From Stentor coeruleus (taxonomy: Eukaryota > Ciliophora > Heterotrichea > Heterotrichida > Stentoridae): DNA of 64,000 bases. Of the stretch, positions 38,992-47,457 are shown piece by piece. Positions within the stretch are counted from its first letter, which is position 1, and every line of letters starts with the position of its first letter. The notes under the pieces are model-generated. The model searched no databases. It was not told the DNA's origin and saw nothing but the letters and a program-made list of their open reading frames with translations. Position numbers and translations under genes: made by a program. The DNA lies in contig MPUH01000250.1 in assembly GCA_001970955.1 (NCBI GenBank), positions 1-64,000 of the forward strand, in the 5' to 3' direction.

Positions 38992-40278
38992 ATGAAAGTA
39001 ACACAACAATCACTTAGAAGCTCTTTAGACCAGACGTTAGAAAAGCACAAAGTCAAAGAAAGCGACAAAGGCAATGCTATTCGCTCAGGGATTGTAAGCA
39101 CCTTGACAAAAGAATTCACAAACTGGTGCTCTGAAGGCCAAGTCCTCACAATAGGATCTTACAAGCTAGGGGTCCATTCACCAGACTCAGATATAGATAT
39201 TGTTTGCTTAGCTCCTCAGCGTTATACTCGGCAAGAATTCCAAACAGAATTTTTCACTCGTTTACAGTCCTTGCCTGACGTAAGCTATTGCTATGGGATT
39301 TTTCGAGCCAAAGTGCCACTTATCAAATTGGTGATAAATGAGATCAGAATTGATTTACAATATGCAAACACTGATCAAGATATACATAATTTACGTGTAG
39401 AAATTTTGGAAGAAGCTACTCTTTTGAGTCTGAATGCATATAGAAATAACGATATGATTTTAACATTAGTTCCGAATATTGAAAGTTTCAAAAGTATGCT
39501 AAGAGCTGTTAAAATTTGGGCTAAAAAACGAGGGCTTTACTCAGGAATTTTTGGTTTTCTAGGTGGCGCAGCTTGGAGCTTATTAGCGGCTAAGATCTGT
39601 ATTTTGTACCCTAGCCTGAGTGAACCTGAGCTTATATATAAGTTTTTCAAAGTGTATTCGATGTGGGACTGGTCTGTGCCAATATGCTTGAACCCTGAGC
39701 AGAATTCATATGCATATCCAACTTACCAAGGCCATATGACTATATTAACACCTGCTTATCCTAGCTATAATGCAGCTTATACACTAACAGCATCTTCTTA
39801 TTATTGTATTGTCCAAGAACTTGAACTTGCATGCAAAATTGTTAAAGATATATTAGAAGGGAATCAAGAATGGCAGGCACTGTTTGAAGAAATCGACTTT
39901 TTCCAGCAATATAGATACTTACTTAAAGTTACTATTCATGCTAGTAGTGAAAATGATTATGAGACATGGAGTGGATTAGTTTTTAGTCGTATTAAATTTT
40001 TGATGCAAGAACTTGAACATATGTATCCTCGACCTGTAGTGGTTTTTTATAATAAACCCTTTGAAGTTGTACACAAATCTTATAAAGTTTCTTACAACTA
40101 TTTCATTGGCCTCAACTTTAATTTTCCCCAAAATGTAAAAGTTGATTTGAGGATGCCTATTCACAATTTCTGTACCGTTCTCAACGAACAGCGGCCGAAT
40201 AAGAGCGGGATGAGTCTTCGAATTAATTTCATGCCTCGCAAGGACCTAACTTACACCAAACAATTTTTGAGATCATAG
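38992..40278 (+). CDS. Poly(A) polymerase (canonical nuclear type)
   Basis: 428 residues. The nucleotidyltransferase core shows G55-S56 in T-I-G-S-Y-K-L-G-V-H-S-P-D-S-D-I-D-I, with catalytic aspartates D67 and D69 and a third in E-I-R-I-D-L-Q-Y-A (D121). The central domain carries I-K-W/V-W-A-K-K-R-G-L-Y-S-G-I-F-G-F-L-G-G-A-A-W-S-L-L-A and the PAP signature M-T-I-L-T-P-A-Y-P-S-Y-N-A-A-Y-T. The RNA-binding domain follows (F-F-Q-Q-Y-R-Y-L-L-K-V-T-I). It adds poly(A) tails to pre-mRNA after cleavage. It is short: the Ser/Thr-rich, NLS-bearing C-terminal tail of metazoan PAPs (550-740 aa) is missing, and it ends soon after the RNA-binding domain, as in compact protist forms. The start is the first ATG; the stop is TAG. 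Confidence 0.92.
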   Translation: MKVTQQSLRSSLDQTLEKHKVKESDKGNAIRSGIVSTLTKEFTNWCSEGQVLTIGSYKLGVHSPDSDIDIVCLAPQRYTRQEFQTEFFTRLQSLPDVSYCYGIFRAKVPLIKLVINEIRIDLQYANTDQDIHNLRVEILEEATLLSLNAYRNNDMILTLVPNIESFKSMLRAVKIWAKKRGLYSGIFGFLGGAAWSLLAAKICILYPSLSEPELIYKFFKVYSMWDWSVPICLNPEQNSYAYPTYQGHMTILTPAYPSYNAAYTLTASSYYCIVQELELACKIVKDILEGNQEWQALFEEIDFFQQYRYLLKVTIHASSENDYETWSGLVFSRIKFLMQELEHMYPRPVVVFYNKPFEVVHKSYKVSYNYFIGLNFNFPQNVKVDLRMPIHNFCTVLNEQRPNKSGMSLRINFMPRKDLTYTKQFLRS

Positions 40279-41282
40279 CATTAGTTTAATACTGAATAAA
40301 GTGTTTTCTCTACTTACAATATTTATGTATAGAATTTAATAAAAAAATATTTAGTGTTTGATTTTATTGATAGGCTTTATTGTTATTGTAATAGAATAAT
40401 GTTGTTATTGTGAAAGCCACATAAATTTGCATAGTTCGGAAAAAATCTATATAAGCTTGTTTAAGACTAAGATAAGGATTCAATTATCATTGAGTGGATG
40501 ATTAAGCAAAGTAATAAATTATAAACAAGTTGAAACAAAATATTTATACTCAAATAGAGATTTTATAAAATATTAACAGGAAACTATTAGAAAATAAAAA
40601 AGGATTGAAGACTAAATGAAAGACTTGGATTCTGTGATGGGAAATATAATTTCTAGAAAAGTGATTGCATCTGATTAGATGGGGAGATTACTAGGTGAAA
40701 CTTTATTTAATATTTGAGGAAGGTTAGCTTTGAGAAAATAAAAACGAGTAAGAAGAAAATTTATGATTTTTGAGCAAAGCAAGTACTGACTATATTGAAA
40801 AATTCTAAATCTTCACTTGTGAAAAAATAAAATCTCTAACTGAAGCAATATAAAAAAATCATAATTTTGTTAAGTGATGGAAGTTTATTAAGAGGATGTT
40901 TGAAAATAGTGAATAAAAAATACATAATGTAAATTTTATAAAAGGAAATCTAATCTTATCTTTAGAGCTCATTTAAAATCTATGCGCTGCGTCAAAATAA
41001 TACCAAATTAAAACCTGATCTTTCATGATTCACCGACAGAACTATAAGATTATAAATATTGGAGTATTATTTCAAGAAAGAAATTTTTATATTCACTCAA
41101 TAGGATATATCTAGAATTAAACCAACAGCATTATTAGGATCTTCAGATTACTCAATGTTTCATTAGAATTATAATATAGACAGGTCTTAACTAAGCATAA
41201 AAAGTATTGATTTAGTGTATTTTTACTATATTTCAAAAAATATATAATCCATTGTAAAACTAATATCACTTACTAAACTAAT
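40279..41282. other. Gene-free stretch between convergent genes
   Basis: No supportable gene. 40279-40420 shows the G-over-C bias of a + strand 3' flank. Stop-rich, faintly codon-like stretches occur around 40560-40780 but nothing recognisable. Confidence 0.5.
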
Positions 41283-41582
41283 TTATCTATATTTTGGATT
41301 TTGCTTAATGCTTGCAATAACATTTTCTAATGGCCCCTCGCTAAACTTGCTAGTATATTCGATGGCTAATGTCATAGCATCTCTTGGGATATATCCAAGA
41401 TTTATAAGTTGTACCCTCAGATATTCTAAATTCCTTTCATTTCTTTCTTCTTCATCGGATGAAACAGCAGTGATCTTGATATCAATATTGCTGAGAACTT
41501 TTAAAGCAGCTTTAGCCTCTTCAATCTGTTTTCTGTCAATTAAATTCTGAAGCTTTTTTTTGTAATCACTAAGAGTCATCAT
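41283..41582 (-). CDS. Small protein of about 99 residues, unknown
   Basis: From the tandem ATG-ATG at 41577-41582 the protein is M-M-T-L-S-D-Y-K-K-K-L-Q-N-L-I, then a helical charged segment, S-S-D-E-E-E-R-N-E-R-N, and a C-terminal half R-V-Q-L-I-N-L-G-Y-I-P-R-D-A-M-T-L-A-I-E-Y-T. The L-x-x-L-G-Y/F-x-x-x-x-A-x-x-A pattern resembles a UBA-type three-helix fold, but this is weak. A longer frame continues upstream to 41804 through the N at 41645 only because 80 nt are duplicated in frame; the extra hydrophobic N-terminus is doubtful. The stop is TAG. Confidence 0.55.
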   Translation of the reverse strand: MMTLSDYKKKLQNLIDRKQIEEAKAALKVLSNIDIKITAVSSDEEERNERNLEYLRVQLINLGYIPRDAMTLAIEYTSKFSEGPLENVIASIKQNPKYR

Positions 41583-41725
41583 GATTTTTATAAGACAATT
41601 ATTATACCCTTTATTTAAAAAAAAGCCTTCAATTGGGTGGGTAGNATCACTAAGAGTCATCATGATTTTTATAAGACAATTATTATACCCTTTATTTAAA
41701 AAAAAGCCTTCAATTGGGTGGGTAG
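41565..41725. repeat. Assembly-overlap duplication around N at 41645 (80 nt twice)
   Basis: 41565-41644 and 41646-41725 are identical. The extra 81 nt happen to keep frame, so an annotation pipeline would call a false 173-residue protein with an internal repeat. Confidence 0.93.
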
Positions 41726-41933
41726 AAATTAGATATTCGAAATAATAATTGCAATTGGAGAGATCAAAGAGAGTTGTACTGAAAGAAATGCTGATAAAAA
41801 ACATAAAGAAAGTGTTTTACAAACAATTCCTCCATCAAGTCACTCAAGTTTTCCAAACATAAAAAATAACTTCCAAAAATTTTCCAAACCCTCATCAAAC
41901 TTTCAATTTCCATCTATTAACTTAACTCCTATG

Positions 41934-43241
41934 TTAATTATCTTTGTACTTGCCAACAACAAGTGAACTATTAATTCCACCAAAGCCCACATTGTTCATC
42001 ACAACATAATTAACATCACATTCAACTGGTTCACGTACATAATTAAGTAGCTTACCATTGACCTGAATAGGATTCTTTAAATTCCTAATTGCTGGGATTT
42101 TTCCATAATAAACACTTAGCAAACTCTCTATACAATGATAAGTCCCAATAGTGCACATCATATGTCCAGTATTACCTTTGCATCCAGTAACATAAGGACG
42201 ATTTTCCCCAAAAAGTCTATCAATGGCAATCATTTCAGCAATATCCCCTTCTCTAGTCCCAGCAGCATGAGCGTGAACAATTGTTAGATCTTTTGGTTGA
42301 AGTCCTGCCATTTCTATACTGTTTTTCATTGTCCTGAAAATACCTTCACCACTTGCTGTTGGTCTAGTTAGATGATAACCATCACAGTTCATTGAGTAAC
42401 CAAGAACTTCGCCATATATTCTTGCTCCACGCTTTAATGCATGCTGTAGCTCTTCACATATAACCCCATTACCACCATCTGAAGCTACCAAGCCCATACG
42501 AGAGTCATCCATGGGCCGTGCAGCTCCTTCAGGGTTGTCGTTGTCTTTGACATTTATTGCTCCTAATGTTGCAAAACCTCGAAGACCATATGGGATGACC
42601 ACATTTTCAGCTGAGCCTGCTATCATAACATCAGCTTCATTAAGTACAATATTCCTATAAGCTTCTTGAATTACAGCTTGTCCAGTTGCACATGCTGCAG
42701 TAATAGTTCCTACAGGTCCTTTAGTCTTGAAATACCTACTAACTGCGTTTGTAATTCCATGAATATCAGTCTCTTCCATATATCCTCCATGAACAACATC
42801 AAAAGAGTTGTTAGCTCTAAAAAACCTATCATAGATGCCGAAGATATTTCTTCCAGTTGATGTCCCTGTGCCCATAATTACCCCAAATCGCTCATATTCC
42901 TCAGGTGACTTTGGCTTGTAACCTGAGTCTTCCATAGCCTTGTATGCTCCGATAAACCCAAAAGCATTCTGACTGGTTCTATTGCTAGGCATGATTTTGT
43001 ACCACTTTTCTAAGTCCTCGTTTAGCAAACCCCCAATTTTGACTGGCATTTCATCTATCTCAGGGAATCGCTCTTTCGGTATTTTTGTGATACCAGTTTT
43101 TCCTGCAAGCAAAGCATCAAAGTTTGCCTGGAGAGTATTTCCAAGGGGTGTCAATGTACCCATTCCAGTTATGACAACTCTTCTTCCACTCTTTTGTTTG
43201 AACTGCTGCCACAGCATATTATAACGGATATTATATTGCAT
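41934..43241 (-). CDS. Mitochondrial-type 3-oxoacyl-[ACP] synthase (KAS II family)
   Basis: 435 residues from the ATG at 43239-43241. The Gly/Thr-rich thiolase-fold start R-R-V-V-I-T-G-M-G-T-L-T-P-L-G follows a 20-residue basic leader (M-Q-Y-N-I-R-Y-N-M-L-W-Q-Q-F-K-Q-K-S) that could be a mitochondrial presequence. The catalytic cysteine is in T-A-A-C-A-T-G-Q (about C184), the first histidine in V-H-A-H-A-A-G-T-R-E-G-D (about H325), and the Lys/His pair in C-K-G-N-T-G-H (about K355, H360). The normal N-A-H-G-T-S-T block is altered to H-A-H-A-A-G-T, but the catalytic His is kept. It condenses malonyl-ACP with acyl-ACP, probably in mitochondrial fatty-acid/lipoate synthesis. A 12-bp inverted repeat lies just upstream of the ATG. 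Confidence 0.9.
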   Translation of the reverse strand: MQYNIRYNMLWQQFKQKSGRRVVITGMGTLTPLGNTLQANFDALLAGKTGITKIPKERFPEIDEMPVKIGGLLNEDLEKWYKIMPSNRTSQNAFGFIGAYKAMEDSGYKPKSPEEYERFGVIMGTGTSTGRNIFGIYDRFFRANNSFDVVHGGYMEETDIHGITNAVSRYFKTKGPVGTITAACATGQAVIQEAYRNIVLNEADVMIAGSAENVVIPYGLRGFATLGAINVKDNDNPEGAARPMDDSRMGLVASDGGNGVICEELQHALKRGARIYGEVLGYSMNCDGYHLTRPTASGEGIFRTMKNSIEMAGLQPKDLTIVHAHAAGTREGDIAEMIAIDRLFGENRPYVTGCKGNTGHMMCTIGTYHCIESLLSVYYGKIPAIRNLKNPIQVNGKLLNYVREPVECDVNYVVMNNVGFGGINSSLVVGKYKDN

Positions 43242-43249
43242 TTGCACTG

Positions 43250-43280
43250 ATAGGTGTATGAGCTATAATCATACACCTAT
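43250..43280. promoter_or_regulatory. Perfect 12-bp inverted repeat with 7-nt loop upstream of the KAS start
   Basis: Arms 43250-43261 and 43269-43280 (ATAGGTGTATGA and its exact complement) are separated by GCTATAA. They start 8 bp upstream of the KAS ATG on the minus strand, so the transcript leader could fold into a hairpin beside the start codon, or the DNA could be a dimeric protein site. Role unproven. Confidence 0.6.
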
Positions 43281-43409
43281 TTCGTAGTTCAAACAAAGCT
43301 CATCAATAATAAATCGATTTGCAAGTTGTTGAGTCCCTTCTTCTCTATCCTGCATCAAATAACAGTCTAATGAGCTAGGCAAATTTCTCCCCAATAGAAA
43401 ATACAAGGA
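43269..43409 (-). pseudogene. Coding-like fragment directly upstream of KAS
   Basis: Minus-strand frame of 46 codons ending in TGA at 43269-43271: S-L-Y-F-L-L-G-R-N-L-P-S-S-L-D-C-Y-L-M-Q-D-R-E-E-G-T-Q-Q-L-A-N-R-F-I-I-D-E-L-C-L-N-Y-E-I-G-V. It reads like a genuine protein C-terminus, but a TGA stands right before it and no 15- or 16-nt intron was found to extend it. Remnant or terminal exon of an unrecognised gene. Confidence 0.35.
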
Positions 43410-44380
43410 TCATGCAAGCATCATAAGTTGAAGAAGCAAATAAAATTCGAGTTTAAATGATGAGAAAATCATTGAAGTATTTACCAGAGTTCCTAAAAGT
43501 CTAAGAAAGCTACAAAATTTTCAAAATTTGCACAACTTCAAACGTAGCTTGTGAAGTTACTTTGCAGCCATTTAGAAGGTTTGCCTTGGATTTAGAGATT
43601 TTTTCAGAGATTTTGGCTATGCTTCAGTTCATGGGTATAGAAATACTAATGCTCCTAGTTAAAAATCTATCATTTCCTCAACTTTTATTGTCACAAGAAG
43701 ATGCTAAAAGATAACCCAAGACATATTTAAGCCTTATTTAGACACTATTTATCTGATAAAATACTCATTAAAATGTAAAGTCTTACTTATCGGCTTACTG
43801 GTGGACATTTTACCCTTTTATTTATATAGTAGTAGGAAGCAACTCTAACAAGTGAATTGAGACTATACTGAAGATATTAATGAAGTTGTGTGGCTTTTTA
43901 TATGCGCAAGTATGTAGTAGGGCTTAGATTATACAATTTTTGAGTCTCATTCTGGAATTTTAATGAGTTTATATTTCTTTAGCTTAATTAGATTGCAAGT
44001 TTTATGAAATTAAGGTAGAGACTAATGTTCATCTGATTTTATTTGCTAAAGATACTGAGTTTATGCTAGAAGGATTTTTCATTACTAGCTTGCTTTGGCT
44101 TGAACTGGACTATTGATGTTGGTAAAGCTAAAGCCCCAGTCTAAGGCATTAAAAAACAATTTGGGAGCTTGATCCAGTATTGTCATATACATAACAAGAC
44201 ATAATAGGAACAAAAGCTTTAGCTACTATGGGTCAGATTGGAGAAAAATCAGGGTATATTTCTAATCTTTCGACATAATAGTCATGATAACTTGCAAGCT
44301 TTTATAGAAGTAGTTCATTATGCTTAATTAGTTAGATATTAGCCAGCGAATTTTAGTTACAAAATATCTTATTTACTATA
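43410..44380. other. Gene-free stretch with probable coding remnants
   Basis: On the + strand around 43660-43770 (P-Q-L-L-L-S-Q-E-D-A-K-R then stop, P-K-T-Y-L-S-L-I then stop) and 43990-44330 (Y-E-I-K-V-E-T-N-V-H-L-I-L-F-A-K-D-T-E-F-M-L-E-G-F; later F-R-H-N-S-H-D-N-L-Q-A-F-I-E-V-V-H-Y-A) protein-like runs are broken by many stops. This looks like an old, decayed helical-repeat gene. Family not identified. Confidence 0.35.
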
Positions 44381-45802
44381 ATGAATGCTTCTTATTATAA
44401 TAATTTTTATTTTAATTTATCAGACATGATCCGATTAACTAATTTCGAAGCTCAGTTATGCAAAGATCTCTTAGAAGTTGCCAAAAACAATAACCTTACA
44501 ACTGTTTTGCGTATAGCAGGAGGTTGGGTAAGAGATAAAATCCTTGGTCTTGAAAGTCATGATATAGACATCACCCTAGACAATATGATGGGTGAAGAAT
44601 TCGCTAAGCTTTTTTGCCAAAACAAAGACATTAGTTCCTTAGGGAAAGTCCGAATAAACCCCGAAGCAAGTAAGCATTTAGAAACAGCATGTGTCAGATA
44701 CAATGGCATAGATTTAGATTTTGTCAATCTTAGAGCTGAAAACTATACTGAAAGCTCGCGAATTCCAACAATTGTGAGAATTATATAGAAAATCGGCACA
44801 CCTTTAGATGATGCTATGAGGAGAGACTTAACAATAAACAGTATGTTTTACAATATTAATACTGGGGAAATCGAAGATCTTACAGGCTTCGGGCTTATTG
44901 ATCTCCAAAACAAAATTGCTAGGACTCCTTTAGACCCTTTAAATACATTCCTTGATGACCCTCTCCGCGTTTTACGGACTATCCGCTTTGCAGCTCGTTT
45001 TGAACTGACAATCTTGGCTGAGGTCCAAAACGCAATTGAATCAAAGCCAGTGTATTATTCTTTACTAAACAAAATCAGTAGAGAACGTATAGCAAAAGAA
45101 TATTATTTGATTATTAAAGGAAAAAATCATATGGTTTCCTTAGAAAAACTATACAACTCAGGACTTTTCCCTGTGATATTCAAAATTCCAGAAGGATATC
45201 CTAACTTTCTTCAGCAAGGTTATAGATTAGTAAGCAAAATTCAAAGATCATCTTTGGATGAAAACAATCTTTATATATACACCGCAGGGATTTTAGCCTT
45301 TTATGACAAACAATTAACAATTAAAAAAGGTAAAAAAGATATGCATTTGTATGAATATATTACAACTGAAAGCTTGAAAATGAGTAATTTAGACAATCAA
45401 ATTGTATGTGGAATACTTAATAATTTGCCTAAATGTATTGAGAGTTTTAGGAATTTCAATGCTTTAGAGTTTTCTGAGATTATTTGTGAACTAAAACAGC
45501 ATTGGGAACTTTGTGTTATTGTTTCTGGGTACATAGCTTTTGATGATCCGGTTGTGGCTGAACAGCAGATTTTGAGTTTATGTGAGGTTGTTAAAAGGCA
45601 TGAAATTGATACGTGCTATGAGGATAAGCCTTTGTTGAATGTAAATACTAGTTAGGGAAATGAATTGAAAAATATGCTAAGTATTACTGGAAAAGATATA
45701 GGAAAATACTCGAAGGAGTGCTTAAAATGGCAAATTTTGAATAGAAATGGGACTAGAGAAGAGCTTGTGGATTATTTGAAAAAAGGAAGTTTATTTAAGT
45801 AA
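44381..45802 (+). CDS. tRNA nucleotidyltransferase (CCA-adding enzyme), three exons
   Basis: Exons 44381-44773, 44789-45640 and 45656-45802 joined across two 15-nt introns encode 463 residues. The class II nucleotidyltransferase head shows R-I-A-G-G-W-V-R-D-K-I-L-G-L-E-S-H-D-I-D-I, with the two metal-binding aspartates in D-I-D. The second conserved block, I-G-T-P-L-D-D-A-M-R-R-D-L-T-I-N-S-M-F-Y-N, is completed only when intron 1 is removed. D-P-L-R-V-L-R-T-I-R-F-A-A-R-F matches the family's R-x-x-R-x-x-R-F motif. Exon 3 supplies the C-terminal L-S-I-T-G-K-D-I-G-K-Y-S-K-E-C-L-K-W-Q. The enzyme adds or repairs the 3' CCA of tRNAs in cytosol and mitochondria. It would be called truncated without the introns. 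Confidence 0.95.
44774..44788 (+). other. 15-nt intron 1 of CCA-adding enzyme (GTGAGAATTATATAG)
   Basis: GT..AG, 15 nt, phase 0, with an in-frame TAG at its end. Removal joins P-T-I to K-I-G-T-P-L-D-D-A-M-R-R-D, a highly conserved block, so the boundaries are secure. Confidence 0.95.
45641..45655 (+). other. 15-nt intron 2 of CCA-adding enzyme (GTAAATACTAGTTAG)
   Basis: GT..AG, 15 nt, phase 0, ending in an in-frame TAG. Removal extends the protein by 48 residues that resemble the C-terminal helical part of the family. Confidence 0.92.
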
Positions 45803-46006
45803 TAGTTATAACATCTGGGCAATTATGCTTTTAGGATTAAAATATTTAAGCCTAAAAATGAATAATATTTATAGCTATGATATTAGGATTGAAATAATTA
45901 CGGTAGCAGATTTCTAAGGAATATATAAATTCAAGTTTATCTATTGAGATGAAGATTTAAAAAATCCACAAAATTAGATTTATACTCCAAAAAAACGTAG
46001 ATTATA

Positions 46007-46834
46007 TTAAATAAGCTCTGATCTCAATGACCCACTTATTTTCCTATTCTGAGATATATGCGAATGATTCCTTACAGTTTTCCAAAAATTACCTGTGCAT
46101 GCATATGCCAAACAATTCAAAAAACCTTCAGATATAAAAAAACAGTTCGCAGTTATATCTAATTTTTCATAATAAATGCTATTATCAGAAATAAACGCGC
46201 AAACTATGATAGGAAAATAACAAAAAAGCATTATTATAGGATAAATTCTCAATCTTCTAATCACTCTATGATTATTTTCCACAAATTCAGATCTAAGTTT
46301 ATAGTAAACTAGAAAGTTTACATATATATTCCACAAAAACACACTAATAATTATAATTGTATAACAAAAGATTCTCAAAAACAGATTTTGGTATTTGTAA
46401 TCTTTATCATAATATCCTATCCAGCACCATCCATGAACTTCCTCATAAGCATTTAAGCTTAAAGGGATTAAAGCTACTATGCCACTTATAAATAGGATTG
46501 CAAATAAAGGACGATAGAAACCATATAAAAGTTTAATTTTGCGTCGATATGCAACAGAATAAGTTTCAAAAGATATAAAGCCTACCCATAATGTCTGAGC
46601 AATGTTGAAAAATTGATTCATGAACCCTTGAAATTGGCAGAAGGTATTGATTTTTATTTTGGGATATGGAATTAAGCAAGCTGTAGACCAGAAAAAGTCT
46701 AATAGGGCAAGAACAAAGACGAATTGATATGGATGAGTTGAATATAATTTTTTTCGAGTAACTGAAATGCATATTATAATCAAACAGCTTAGAGAACTTA
46801 AAGCTGCAAATGGAGCCTGGATTGCATAATCCAT
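46007..46834 (-). CDS. Seven-TM receptor, cAMP-receptor-like (class E/crl-type GPCR)
   Basis: 275 residues with seven hydrophobic segments, starting almost at TM1 (F-A-A-L-S-S-L-S-C-L-I-I-I-C-I-S-V). TM2 has Y-Q-F-V-F-V-L-A-L-L-D-F-F-W-S. The extracellular disulfide pair is visible as C-Q-F before TM3 and G-W-C-W-I-G in loop 2; the latter is typical of Dictyostelium-type cAMP/cAMP-like receptors. TM5 is I-I-I-I-S-V-F-L-W-N-I-Y-V-N-F-L-V-Y-Y, followed by a basic loop R-R-L-R-I-Y-P, and TM7 ends in G-F-L-N-C-L-A-Y-A-C-T. The C-terminal tail is short with serines. Ligand and G protein unknown. The stop is TAA. Confidence 0.78.
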   Translation of the reverse strand: MDYAIQAPFAALSSLSCLIIICISVTRKKLYSTHPYQFVFVLALLDFFWSTACLIPYPKIKINTFCQFQGFMNQFFNIAQTLWVGFISFETYSVAYRRKIKLLYGFYRPLFAILFISGIVALIPLSLNAYEEVHGWCWIGYYDKDYKYQNLFLRIFCYTIIIISVFLWNIYVNFLVYYKLRSEFVENNHRVIRRLRIYPIIMLFCYFPIIVCAFISDNSIYYEKLDITANCFFISEGFLNCLAYACTGNFWKTVRNHSHISQNRKISGSLRSELI

Positions 46835-47457
46835 TACACTTTTTATATTTTTTTATTGTATATTTTTCAGTCATAAATGCTGTTAATATAAATTATATAA
46901 GCTATCTTTAACTTTGGCAAATATCTCTTCTAAAATAAAAATGCAACATCTAATCTATATTCAAACCTAACTTAATAATATTAAATTAAAGTTACTAAAA
47001 CTATAAATCTTTACGATATTTTCTTACATCTAAAGTTGTTTATTCTTTTTAATAGTTTATACTAAAAAATAGCACTCTACCAAAATTACCAGCTCAAAAA
47101 TAACTAACATCAAAATTACCACTACCAAAATTGCCATAATAAAAATTATCAATAACAAAATCAGTAGATAAAAATTAACAACTACAAAATTTCCAATTAA
47201 AAATTTATAATTGTTTAATTTATAAACCTTTTACCAATGCTAACTGCATGCGTCCATCGCTTTTATCTTTGTAACTACTAAAGAGAAGTTCAATCTTATT
47301 GTTTTCACATTGATTTATTGATCAAATAATTTTCTTATAAAAGCTATATTTACTAGCCAGCTAGGCTCAATAGGGCATACTTATTATTGAGTTTTCTCAT
47401 AAAGTAAAATCCACTTAAAAAGCCAAAGCTTATCTTTTTATTAGTAAAGTCTAAATT
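46835..47457. other. Gene-free spacer with a 15-bp minisatellite
   Basis: Apart from the tandem repeat at 47081-47205, no signal was found. 47206-47457 is C over G on the + strand, fitting the 3' flank of the minus-strand GH31 gene. Confidence 0.5.
47081..47205. repeat. Degenerate 15-bp minisatellite, about 8 units
   Basis: Units related to CAAAATTACCACTAC recur with 15-bp spacing from 47081 (at about 47096, 47111, 47126, 47141, 47156, 47171, 47186). Copies differ by several bases, so it is old or fast-evolving. It is not open as a peptide repeat. Confidence 0.75.

Noticed and set aside
41583-41804. N-terminal extension of the small protein at 41283-41582
   Set aside because: It passes through the false 81-nt duplication at the N; the extension is not supported once that is collapsed.
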